Source of the DNA: Bolinopsis microptera
Taxonomy: Eukaryota; Ctenophora; Tentaculata; Lobata; Bolinopsidae
Reading direction: 5' to 3'
NCBI RefSeq assembly: GCF_026151205.1
Contig: NC_087073.1
Coordinates: forward strand, 15,705,837-15,769,836
Length of the DNA: 64,000 nucleotides
The translations under genes were made by a program, and so were the position numbers. Below are positions 46,301-53,345 of the stretch, piece by piece. Each line of letters begins with the position of its first letter. Positions within the stretch are counted from its first letter, which is position 1. A model generated the notes under the pieces. That model did no database searches and was not told the DNA's origin. It saw only the letters and a list, made by a program, of their open reading frames with translations.

Positions 46301-47516
46301 TGGGGTAGATAAGAGTGAATATCCTCATGAGACTGGTAAGGAAGTTCTGAGCAGGAAGATCATCAGTACCCTCTACCGGGTAGGAGAGGTAGGGGTGGGT
46401 GATACGGTGCCCTATGGTGTGCCACGTGTGCCAGGCTACGTCCCATAATTCTGACGCTCCCTCCTGGGTCCCCTTTAGATTGGAGTTAATTAATTATTAG
46501 GGAAACAAGGATTTACAAGTCTCGTGGTCCAAACAATAATTTGTTCTTTTTACATTTACCTCAAGTTCAGAAGGTTGTACATGACATACATTTGAGTAGC
46601 GTTACGTAAGTACATACATTAGTGTGGTGGTCCAAGTTTTTGACTCGATATTTTACGGGGGTACATAGTTGCACAGTTAATGGAATACTTACATTATCCT
46701 TGAGTAGTTCGTGAAAGCTAGTTAGGGCAGCGGTTGAGACCTCACTAGTCGGATGAAGAGCTCCACTCTCTATGTGCCTCAACAGTAACTCCCATGCTCC
46801 GAAGAAATTGTCAAGCTTGAACAGGATACTTCGCCATGTCTGAGAAAATGAGTTGCAAATTTAGCACGTTGCAAACATAGAATTAATAGAGATGTTTCAT
46901 GTTTTCTAATGTGAAGAAAGGTTGCTGCAAGAAATGTTGGTACATACTAATGACTACATAAACATTAAACAGTGGTATTTGACAGAATCACTGCAGCCCC
47001 CTGTCCAAACTCCAAACATACCTGAAAGACCCTGGCAACGCCGGAGATGGCCCCAACTTGAGTCTCTGCCCACTGTTTACACGCTGTGTTACGGGTGTGG
47101 TGTACTAAGATAGGTGTACTGGACTCTGCTCTCTCGAGAGACTCATCAGGAGCGGTGGAGGAGAGACATTTCACCTCTTCCAGCAGCGGGAATAACACCT
47201 GAACAACCGGGTTGTACTCAGATTAATTGTGTTCTACAAAGAAAGTGAAATATCGGGTGTGTTCACTGTCCAACATAATACACAAAGGACATCGTGAAAA
47301 TCACCTGTGAAAATCACCCGTGATTGCCTTTTCAATGCCTATATATAATGCCACCTTGTCTCGCTAAGTTACAAATAGTAAGATTACCTTCCAGAGGACA
47401 ATGTTCCAGGTCTGGGGCTTGAGGAGATCACCGTGAGCACTGAGGGTTGAGAACAGTGTCTGTCCCGCACTCTTCCGAACAGGTGGTCTCACGTCTATAC
47501 ACAGATCTCCTACTCT
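21745..47516 (-). CDS. MON2: MON2 homologue, C-terminal ~900 residues (at least 16 exons)
   Basis: MON2 (Ysl2 in yeast) is a large Arf-GEF-like scaffold without a Sec7 domain that acts at the trans-Golgi/endosome, working with Dopey and the flippase Neo1 in yeast. Exons are listed separately; every junction is GT..AG and every phase agrees. The matches I recognise from animal MON2 run in the expected order: [73 protein letters not shown]; [42 protein letters not shown]. The DCB/HUS N-terminal half is absent to 50 kb, so the 5' exons must lie beyond the Artemis-like cluster or on another contig. The terminal exon adds an acidic ~160-residue tail. The last five exons are repeated in unit 1. Confidence 0.92.
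22711..23031. mobile_element. G-run-ended foldback element, intact copy (unit 2)
   Basis: 321 bp: a 20-nt G run, CAAAGCCCCAAAAGGCCCC, two direct copies of a ~60-bp hairpin (GGCCCCGATTTCTAGGGCCC then TTTTCGATATGTGT then GGGCCTTTTGGGG), ending in a C run. The flanking direct repeat TACATTCCCTACTTCTACAT is on both sides. It contains the empty site of the LINE. Confidence 0.75.
23363..23439 (-). CDS. MON2: MON2 exon ([17 protein letters not shown])
   Basis: 77 nt; acceptor AAATATTTCAG, donor GTATGT; phase 1 in, 0 out. Encodes [20 protein letters not shown]. An identical copy is at 16797-16873. Confidence 0.88.
24008..25058. mobile_element. TTAA-flanked long-TIR MITE, unit 2 copy
   Basis: Same element as 17,442-18,490 with slightly different terminal G/C-run lengths. 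TTAA flanks at 24004-24007 and 25059-25062. Confidence 0.85.
25118..25309 (-). CDS. MON2: MON2 exon ([19 protein letters not shown])
   Basis: 192 nt; acceptor CAACTCTTCAG chosen because it keeps the phase (1 in, 1 out); a stronger-looking CAG 11 nt upstream does not. Donor GTAAGT. Encodes the conserved [13 protein letters not shown] segment. Copy at 18550-18741. Confidence 0.88.
25495..25590 (-). CDS. MON2: MON2 exon ([18 protein letters not shown])
   Basis: 96 nt; acceptor TGCCTCCCAG, donor GTCAGT; phase 1 to 1. Encodes [20 protein letters not shown]. Copy at 18927-19022. Confidence 0.9.
26317..26367 (-). CDS. MON2: MON2 exon (51 nt) with NAGNAG acceptor
   Basis: Acceptor TTTCAATAGCAG offers two in-frame AGs 3 nt apart; the outer gives 51 nt, the inner 48 nt. 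Donor GTAAGT. Encodes [16 protein letters not shown], phase 1 to 1. Copy at 19749-19799. Confidence 0.75.
26368..27346. other. MON2 intron, right edge of unit 2
   Basis: Contains the unit 2 boundary at ~26,919, then AT-rich unique sequence. No convincing gene. Confidence 0.5.
27347..27537 (-). CDS. MON2: MON2 exon ([20 protein letters not shown])
   Basis: 191 nt; acceptor CACTTTTTCAG, donor GTGAGC; phase 2 in, 1 out. Encodes [20 protein letters not shown] and [11 protein letters not shown], corresponding to the conserved MON2 segment with the LNKGSIHS-type motif. Confidence 0.88.
27762..27828 (-). CDS. MON2: MON2 exon ([17 protein letters not shown])
   Basis: 67 nt; acceptor ATATTTTCAG, donor GTAAGT; phase 1 in, 2 out. 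Encodes [20 protein letters not shown]. Confidence 0.87.
27983..28100 (-). CDS. MON2: MON2 exon ([11 protein letters not shown])
   Basis: 118 nt; acceptor TAATTTTCAG, unusual donor GTTTAT; phase 0 in, 1 out. Encodes [20 protein letters not shown], one of the most recognisable MON2 signatures. Confidence 0.9.
28651..29001 (+). CDS. Possible exon of an unrecognised single-TM protein
   Basis: An open frame of about 116 codons on the plus strand, inside a MON2 intron (antisense). It has one clear membrane segment ([20 protein letters not shown], about residues 17-38) followed by a basic stretch and a charged tail with a likely helix ([20 protein letters not shown]). The frame does not start with ATG; a possible acceptor GAAAATTCACAG at 28,667 suggests it is a terminal exon. 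A candidate upstream exon with donor GTAAGT at 28,488 does not match in phase. No family recognised. Confidence 0.35.
   Translation: MRKFTVSRNERFEDSTLLIIAIFILMLGSAILGLFIYYVRAMRADSRLACSRLTFTINKVRELDIVNDRTFKEFEMLINRKLKTVFAQTPRIAHRTSEQGLQTDTVLEIGKQDVAL
29340..29450 (+). other. Tandem hairpins downstream of the single-TM frame
   Basis: Hairpin 1: AGCA-GGTAG, loop GAAA, CTACC-TGCT (one bulged A). Hairpin 2: GATCCTGTC paired with GACGGGGTC (G-U pairs allowed), with an inner ACTT/AAGT stem. It could be a structured 3' UTR or the end of a retroelement; I cannot tell which. Confidence 0.4.
29901..30058 (-). CDS. MON2: MON2 exon ([16 protein letters not shown])
   Basis: 158 nt; acceptor GATTTCCTCAG, donor GTAAGA; phase 1 in, 0 out. 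Encodes [20 protein letters not shown] then [16 protein letters not shown]. The frame is also open a little upstream, but the exon start used here is the one that fits the phase and pyrimidine tract. Confidence 0.82.
30869..31345 (-). CDS. Two-TM single-exon protein, paralogue 1 (158 aa)
   Basis: ATG-started uninterrupted frame. A soluble charged N-terminus of ~75 residues with helical character is followed by two membrane segments (about 80-102, [20 protein letters not shown]; about 110-128, [19 protein letters not shown]), and a short tail ending [11 protein letters not shown]. The block [20 protein letters not shown] is shared with the gene at 33,518. I do not recognise the family. It lies in a MON2 intron on the same strand and has no introns, so retroposition followed by local duplication is possible. 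Confidence 0.6.
   Translation of the reverse strand: MSPPEGHIPSRFLYDITEEKYVTHTTDKPFDSEFLSLVEEAYQILEKDSRMNCIVENITKEKIKYFLTELVEYQVRKELIYKIIIAYWLFTILLGLISMTIQARLTAEGMYIIWTGLMVSNVLLVVGHKYYDNVRVGVMVKKYSLGGVVIVNTLVSTV
32354..32512. mobile_element. MITE copy 3 (GGGGTTCACA family, reverse)
   Basis: Reverse-orientation copy: GGGGTCGTTCACATATTACG at the left, AATATGTAAACG at the right, with the core AATAGCTGTGTA. G-rich core tract of 12 Gs. Confidence 0.8.
32695..32790. mobile_element. Short palindromic MITE (ATGGCATAAAATGG), diverged copy
   Basis: Inverted ends ATGGCATAAAATGG and CCATTTTATACCATTT around ACCCAAGGGTTTTTCCATTT. A better-preserved copy is at 33,412. Confidence 0.65.
33412..33503. mobile_element. 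Short palindromic MITE (TGGCATAAAATGG), good copy
   Basis: ~92 bp, with TGGCATAAAATGGCATAAAA at the left and the inverse at the right (TTATGGCATTTTATGCCA). It abuts the 3' end of the two-TM gene at 33,518. Confidence 0.75.
33518..34033 (-). CDS. Two-TM single-exon protein, paralogue 2 (171 aa)
   Basis: ATG-started frame, paralogous to 30,869-31,345 across the membrane region. The N-terminus is a Lys/Glu-rich probable coiled coil (about 15-75), then TM1 about 88-110 ([20 protein letters not shown]), TM2 about 117-134 ([19 protein letters not shown]) and a polar tail ending SSEKEEMV. Conserved between the two: ARKE.IY, YWL.TILLGL..MT, VGMY.IW.GL..SNVLLV.GHK.YD. Selection on this pattern suggests both are, or were, functional. 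Family not recognised. Confidence 0.65.
   Translation of the reverse strand: MKAKDRKGSTQHDLSETKILILEKQMILTKEEMLKAQQLAFFLEDARKILEKNIQIDMAISVKDMENKKRREYLDDLIDYQARKEHIYMVTIGYWLITILLGLVAMTLEVCLTDVGMYVIWAGLLLSNVLLVIGHKLYDHTQVYGIIDKFTEKDQPTVIVNPLSSEKEEMV
37297..37777. mobile_element. hAT-like foldback element with internal tandem duplication
   Basis: Inverted ends: CAGGGGGTCCAAGGGGAACT at the left and its near-perfect inverse ending ACCCCACCCTG at the right. Inside, a ~180-bp segment (ATTATCATGCTGCAAGTATC onwards) is present twice, each copy bounded by GGGGAACTT/AAGTTCCCC hairpins. No transposase. The CAGGG ends suggest hAT; no clear 8-bp target duplication was found. Confidence 0.7.
39265..41767. 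mobile_element. 2.5-kb long-TIR DNA element
   Basis: Ends are exact inverse of each other over TTTAAAGGACCAGTTAACTG. Imperfect similarity continues ~170 bp inward, including GATGACGTCACGAAGTCCC against its inverse at 41,600. Inside are ~170-bp degenerate tandem units with CGAATAACTCGAAAAGTA-type starts (39,495; 39,670; 39,825) and a LINE 3' fragment. No transposase, so non-autonomous. Confidence 0.75.
40356..40857 (+). pseudogene. LINE 3' fragment (C-terminal RT tail), nested
   Basis: The open frame has the block typical of the end of CR1/jockey-like LINE RT proteins: [20 protein letters not shown], then [20 protein letters not shown] and FKAALTNFV. The tail is (AAAGTAAC)-like, a microsatellite end common for such LINEs. 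The RT core is missing (5' truncation). It lies inside the long-TIR element. Confidence 0.8.
43179..43448 (-). CDS. MON2: MON2 Ser/Pro/His-rich exon
   Basis: 270 nt; acceptor ATTCTCTCAG, weak donor GTACCC picked because it restores phase 1. Encodes a low-complexity segment ([20 protein letters not shown]) at a place where MON2 is variable between animals. Probably disordered. Confidence 0.7.
43925..44052 (-). CDS. MON2: MON2 exon ([21 protein letters not shown])
   Basis: 128 nt; acceptor ACACCCCACCAG, donor GTAAGT; phase 2 in, 1 out. Only about 10 nt separate this exon's acceptor from the 1.5-kb minisatellite. Confidence 0.85.
44063..45590. repeat. ~35-bp minisatellite with TTAGGG-like core and higher-order structure
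   Basis: Units of 34-37 bp, GGTTAGCTTTAGAATTAGAG followed by TTACGGTCAGCTAAG or TTACGGTTAGCCTTAG. Larger blocks of ~250-285 bp recur: the variant TATAGTTACATTTAGCCATA appears near 44,200, 44,485, 44,770, 45,015 and 45,270. The array fills most of a MON2 intron and stops ~10 nt from the acceptor of exon 43925-44052. It is not a true telomere repeat; CTTAGGGTTAGC is only part of the unit. Confidence 0.95.
45995..46138 (-). CDS. MON2: MON2 exon ([20 protein letters not shown])
   Basis: 144 nt; acceptor TTATTGTCCAG, donor GTGAGT; phase 2 to 2. Encodes a segment ending [13 protein letters not shown], as in the corresponding MON2 region. Confidence 0.88.
46288..46472 (-). CDS. MON2: MON2 exon ([14 protein letters not shown])
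   Basis: 185 nt; acceptor CCAATCTAAAG (non-CAG), donor GTCAGA; phase 0 in, 2 out. Carries the Trp-rich [20 protein letters not shown] and the [16 protein letters not shown] helix. Confidence 0.9.
46693..46839 (-). CDS. MON2: MON2 exon ([17 protein letters not shown])
   Basis: 147 nt; acceptor CATTTTCTCAG, donor GTAAGT; phase 0 to 0. Encodes [20 protein letters not shown] then [14 protein letters not shown], a HEAT-like repeat pair. Confidence 0.92.
47022..47198 (-). CDS. MON2: MON2 exon ([22 protein letters not shown])
   Basis: 177 nt; acceptor CCGGTTGTTCAG, donor GTATGT; phase 0 to 0. Contains [20 protein letters not shown], the most diagnostic MON2 block in the window. Confidence 0.95.
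47388..47516 (-). CDS. MON2: Most 5' visible MON2 exon ([20 protein letters not shown])
   Basis: 129 nt; acceptor TGTCCTTTCAG, donor GTAATC; phase 0 to 0. Begins [20 protein letters not shown]. No further upstream MON2 exon is recognisable before 50 kb. Confidence 0.92.
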
Positions 47517-50012
47517 CTGAAAGGACAGGGAATGCGTGAGAAATATAATATTACATAATATATATTATATGTATATATATATATTGTTAGTCAGCCACTA
47601 TTGTCAGTAAAACAACGCGTTGACTTTACAGTCATCCTGATATAAAGACATGTTAGTAAATTTATTCAGTGAAATATCTGGAGCCAGGCCATACGTTCAT
47701 GAGCGCTGAGTGCTGACTCATTCAACCATAAAGTGGAACTGCCCATGAAACAGTGCGGACAGCTACATAATTATAAGGACTTTGTTGGTGTAGTGGAAAA
47801 GGTGGGTAGTGCTGTTTTTATGGCCTGTTCGGACTTTCATTCTTGGCCTAGGTTATGTGGGACAAGCAACCGCTGCAAAACAGAAAGACCACTGCTCGAG
47901 AAGGTGAAGGTTATCAGGTTTCAGCGTGGCTCGGTCCAAATGGAATGGAAATCAGAGCACAACGAGGTTTTCTTCCGTTCTGCTCCATTTCTGCGGCAGA
48001 AAGAAGAGAGATTGATCCGGTTAGGTATAATTATAGCTTTCCCACAAAATCAATCACGGGGTATAGCAAGCGCTAAAAAGAAAGATATAGTTCAAAAACT
48101 TTGTAGACTTATGAGCCCCCGATTTTTTCGTCAAGTTTTAAATATAAATAGATATATTCTCGATAGTATTGACTGAATAAATAGTATCTGGAGAGAAGAT
48201 TTGTAGGATACAATACTTGAGTAGGAACAGTGTGCCTCGTGACGTGTAAAACTGTAGGTACTTCGCACGAAAATAGCTGGATAACGCAATATTGTTCACA
48301 CACGTTTCGTGTACCTTCTTAGCTTAACAATTACAGTGAATGGGATATTGACTTTGAGTACTCAGAGTAGGGAATGTTAGGACATGATTGGATCTTGTGA
48401 TATAAAGTAAGAATAGCTCATCGCATGTAATACTCAACAAGCTGGTATATTTTTACTACAAGCTTACAGGAAAAATGTTTCATACTTTTATTTTGTGCTC
48501 GATAGACTCGGCCTGGGTCAGCTGCCTTATAGAGCGAAACATATCTATTCATTTCTATATATAATAGCTCATCTTATATACCTCATATTCACGCTGTTTT
48601 CAATCTAACTTTTTGTTCGTATTGATTCGTGATCAAAGGGACAGTTTCAATATTCCGTATTATTACAACCTGTTCCTGACCATACATATTTCTTGTACGA
48701 TTTTAAAGCTTTTTTCGAGTATGAGTGTTGTGCCTTATAACATGGTAAACACTAAGTTTTCTGCTTACCTAGCTCATAGGCTTCCTCAAACCTGTACATC
48801 CGCTAGCTGAACGCTTTATTCAAGGAAATTTAAAATCAGCTATGTTATAGTTTCTTGTTATCATCTATCTATCTACGATCTAGCTCCGTAATATAAATTG
48901 TATGGATTTTTATTTGCCGATAACGATAAAGGTTTTATTTAAGTATTCCCTAATTGATACTTTTACTGCATCAAAAAACATCAATCACAACCAAAGTTAT
49001 GGATAGTCATAGCGTAAATAATTGTAATGTGAGCTAGTTATGACGTATCATAGAGCATGACAACGCGCGATGCTAATCTGTTCTTGCTCGCGCACGTGCA
49101 ATCTCTTGATGTTGCTAAGCAAGGACGCTGTTTACCTTAGCTAAAATAACGCCATTATTCTAACGTTTATTTTACCTCACTTTCGACGTTAATTATAGAA
49201 AATCTAAAGCCTTAATCAAAATTCTAAGAATGCTATAGCCTATTCCTATCCTTTTTTTACAACTCTGCTAAAAATGGCGAGGTTTCAACTCCATTTGCGA
49301 GCTGAAATTGGTCACGCCAGAGGGTCATTTTTAGGTCAAAATTTTTCGAAAACAAAATTATTTTTTAATCCGCTGAGGAGAAGGGAATGTTTTTGTGTTC
49401 TTAAACCATCACCAATCAATTTGTCGTAAAATTTTAGGTCAGAATGATCGCAGATAAAGTTCCCACTAATGTTGGTGCACTTGAGCACTTTTCTCAGAAA
49501 ACGAAATTTTAAATTTTTTTATTTCAGCGTGTCCCAATATTACAACCAGTGTTTCATCACAATAGTTTAAGGCTAATTTTTCGTCTTATTTTCGATGACC
49601 AATGTTTTGAACGGGTCATTTTCATCAGAACATGGAGTTGTGAACGAGTACTTCGTACAGATAATATGCTCTGTTAACCTCCCTGAGTCCCTGATATAAT
49701 AACCGCTTTCTTAATAGTTTTATCCGGAAAAACGTTTTTTTAAGAAGGTAATACGTTATCTTATAATTTTCTACTTGTAGTCAGGAGATTGGAATGTTAG
49801 ATTATAATTAAACTGATTTGATTCAAACAAGGTACTTATCAGGGGTGTTTCTGTTGATCAGCTTCATCAGCTGTTGATCAGTTTCTGTTGATCTATTATA
49901 ATATGATAATACAAAATTAATTAAGTTTTTATTTTCGTCCCTTAAAATCACCACGAATATACCTTTGTTAGACTCGACAACGATGGTTTAGTAGATGTAG
50001 ACAAGTGACAAC
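47517..50012. other. Non-coding stretch between MON2 and the Artemis-like cluster
   Basis: Contains an AT microsatellite (47,553-47,586), the open frame at 47,733-48,176, and AT-rich sequence without supported exons on either strand. No MON2 N-terminal exon recognised. Confidence 0.5.
47733..48176 (+). CDS. Unrecognised open frame, possibly repeat-derived
   Basis: 147 codons from GTG; the first ATG is 4 codons in. The composition looks like coding sequence (FVGVVEKVGSAVFMACSDFH, KVKVIRFQRGSVQMEWKSEH, KKKDIVQKLCRLMSP). It resembles the short proteins that accompany multi-copy transposons in cnidarian genomes, but this is from memory and I cannot name the family. Antisense to MON2. The C-terminus from RFFRQVL onward looks like random read-through. 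Confidence 0.35.
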   Translation: MELPMKQCGQLHNYKDFVGVVEKVGSAVFMACSDFHSWPRLCGTSNRCKTERPLLEKVKVIRFQRGSVQMEWKSEHNEVFFRSAPFLRQKEERLIRLGIIIAFPQNQSRGIASAKKKDIVQKLCRLMSPRFFRQVLNINRYILDSID

Positions 50013-51889
50013 GATGGGTAAGAAGCTGAAAGAAGAATACATATTTAGGGGAGACATCAAAGGTTTTGATAAACTCAAAGGATCAATAGGTGTGGATTGG
50101 TTTGATTTCAGAGACATGAAAAGTCAATACTTCCTCTCTCACGCTCACAGCGATCATTTTAATTTTAACGATTCTCACAAAAATAAAACCCGCGATTGTA
50201 TCGGGTTATTTGCTTATGAGTTTGGCCATAAACTTGAGCAAAGACCTCATACAAAAACTCATTGTACCGCAACAACTTGGGAAATTATCAAACGACTTCC
50301 TATTGGCAAAGTTCTTGCTACGGACCATCAAAATTTTGAGACACTAAATAACCATATTGTCATCGTGGAGCCAGATATTGAGAACTCAATAACGATAGAG
50401 CTACTTGACGAGAATGGGGAAAACTCTGAACAAACAATTGATGTGACCGTAATCCCAGCTAATCATATTCCTGGAGCTGTTATGTTTCTGTTTGAAGATA
50501 AAAAGGAAAACAAACGAGCTCTTTATACCGGGGACTTCCGATACAATGTCAGGGAAGAGAACGATGAGATGACAGCTTTGAGAGAATTCGTTGAAAGTTA
50601 TAAGAAGGTTATTGACTATTTGTATGTTGATATTACATGTTTAGATCTAGGGAGATTGTATCATCCCGACCAGAATCAATTTCCAAGCAGGCAGGAGATG
50701 GTTTGTAATCTCATCGAGTAATGGTTTGTAATCTCATCGAGAAATATAAACCTAAAAATGTTCACATAGACGCAGAGTTACTAGGAGCAGAAGATATGGT
50801 AACAGCTGTTGCGGAATCCTTCAATAACACAGCTGGTGATATTATATCTAGACTAAATGAAGGTTGTTTAAGAAGGGAACTTTATGAGTATACATTGCAA
50901 TGCATAAAGAAAACCATTGAAACTGAAGTTCATATTCATATTCATAATAAACGTATCTTTGACTTTAAATCTGTTTGCAGAAAGTGTAAAGAAGATAAGG
51001 ATACACTAAAAATTCGGGCTACATTGAAATGGATTTTCGGAAAAGATAAGAACTATTCTTACAGTAATCCGGACACCTGGATGAACAGTTGTACAATAAA
51101 GGCCAAAGTAAGGGAAGATGGCAGGTTCTGTATTCACATCACTCCTCGGATTATGAGCTAAGAGAGTTCCTTTCTCACCTCAAATTCAAAGAAGTGTTTC
51201 CGATAAGTGAGTGCTTTTCTCGTAAATATTTTAAAGGAATCAAATACAAAGATGTGACCGGCCCAGAAATCAACTCAGAAAAGAAACATCACCATATCAG
51301 GAAATCTCTTTATTTTTCCCTCAAATCCACATCAATGAAATACAATGACGTACCAGTAAACGTTCTCTGGCTAACAGGAAACAGTGATTCGGATGATGGA
51401 GTATTATATATGCCGGATGATAAATTTCACGTAACCAAGAGGTACTTCAGGGATTATGATAACATCTTATCAGAAGTGAAGGAAAACAGCCAACCAGTCG
51501 ACTTCCTGATCATTCCATGTACAATGGAGCTACAAAAGTCACTTGAAAAAAATGGTTACGATCTCTCTCGATTCATAGACAACTTGACAGAGGCAATAGC
51601 GACTAAAAACGTAGATGAAGCAATAAGTAAGGTGCTATTTTACTCCACTATAAATGACATGGATGATGAATGGGAACAAATAATCAAGAAAGTTCCCAGA
51701 GTATTTTACATAGACCTGAGCAAAGTACCCGAATACACCGATTCCGACACTCCTCTGATTCTTGAGTCTAGTATTATTTTGGAAACGTTGAAGAACTTGA
51801 TCAGGAACGAAGACAAAGAAGTGGATGTTAGTGACTGGCCGATGCCGTATAAGTTCAGTGAACGGAAGAGGGAGTATGAAAAAAATTGA
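50013..51889 (+). pseudogene. Artemis-like MBL/beta-CASP gene copy 1, frameshifted
   Basis: Homologous end to end with copies 2 and 3. It keeps VDWF, the HxHxDH metal motif (YFLSHAHSDHF), NHIPGAVMFLFE, YTGDFRY and YVDIT. Two lesions break it. A 23-bp tandem duplication at 50,700-50,743 gives a stop (GAGTAA) and a frame change. An indel between about 51,080 and 51,115 shifts the frame just before WQVLYSHHSSD. Downstream, the beta-CASP end and the C-terminal alpha/beta region are open to KFSERKREYEKN. It lacks the acidic extension of copies 2 and 3. No introns. ATG at 50,013 is preferred over the GTG at 50,005. Whether this is a true pseudogene or partly sequencing error is open. Confidence 0.8.
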
Positions 51890-52489
51890 TAAGGATATTT
51901 TCTGCATGAGATTCACTAAAGCTGATTAAAGCTGATTAAAGTTGATTAACTTTCCAATCCCGTACAATATCAATATAAGCATGCACAGTAAGTTACTATA
52001 GTGTAAAACGTGTAAAGTGTAAACTTATTTTTGATTGATATCAATTATTAATTTTTATTGCCATTGGGTTTTGATTTTATTAATGGAGATATGACCAGAT
52101 CAGGTTCGTAATTATTTGCCGATTATGTGATTCCAACCCCGGCCCCGTAAATATATACATGCACGATAGGTAATTATAGAATAATTTAGAATATTATGTA
52201 CTATATCGTATAAACAAATAAACTTAAAAAAAGGCCCTCTGGTAAAGGTTTGATGTTACATGTAATTGTAGTAATTGTGACTCTATAACTATTGACTATT
52301 GGGTAAAACTTTTGTTTTAATTGGTATCAATCCATATTGATTTTCATGTAATTAACATAACCTTGATAATATCAATTCAACTTCTATTTAAAACGAAGCA
52401 AGGTGGTTCTACAACGCTAAATTGTTTCATAATTTCTGCAACAGGGCAATCAGTATTCCGGCGTGGGTTTACAGAACACAGAAGATAAG

Positions 52490-53345
52490 GGACCGGTAGT
52501 AGATTCAGTGGTCGACCGGGGGCAGGATTCTGACCGGGGCCGGGGAGCCCCAAAATAGCCGGGCCGGGGCTGACCACTGAGAATTGGCCGGGGCCGAGTC
52601 CGGGAAATCATCCATTTTGCAGGGGCCGGGGGTAGTTTACCAAACTGAAGTCAGAAATTGAAACACGAATTTGATAATAATTTAGGCTGGTGTGATGCAA
52701 TCGAGAAGGATTAACCTCAACGTGCGGCTTATCCTCACCGACTTGAGGATTAAACCGCAACTTCGTGCTGTGAACCAAATCAGGATAATCCTCATTATCC
52801 TGAGATCCATACTTAATTTCTAATCCTCAACTCGGAACTGAGGATAACCCTTAGCTGCTACTTTATCTGGACCTCGGGATTTAAAAGTAATCCCACATCC
52901 AAATATTGCTCGGTTCACAAAAATTTACCATAAATGTTAGGCTCTGTAGTTTACGTTGAGCCGTAGTTTTAGCTGCAGTGCAGTATTTTTACTTACTAGT
53001 TTCTACGTATGTTTTATCGCAAATTTCTCGGAGACGATTAATTGAAAAGTCTGATACTGAGGAAGAACCACGGTTTTTATGTTACTAGCCGTAGTCTAAT
53101 TTAAGCCGTATGCTGTATTTTCTATATTTAAACGTACTCAACGTAGACAACAAATTTTTCAACTTTGAAATCTCATAATTACCATTAAATTGTGTTTGAT
53201 TTTTTTCAAAAATGTGCCAAAATCATTAATGAAATCCCCGGCTGTGCCCCCGGCAAATGCATGGTTTTTGGCCGGGGCCGGGGTTAAATTTATTGGCCGG
53301 GGCCGGGGTTTACCCCCGGCGCTTTTCCAAATTTTGGGCCGTTAT
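52490..53345. repeat. CCGGGGCC-rich repeat region
   Basis: GC-rich islands of GGCCGGGGCCGGGG in otherwise AT-rich DNA, at about 52,500-52,635 and 53,235-53,320. The two are in roughly opposite orientation (ending GGGGCCGGGGGTAG, and TACCCCCGGCGC), so they could be the ends of one ~0.85-kb foldback element. Confidence 0.5.
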
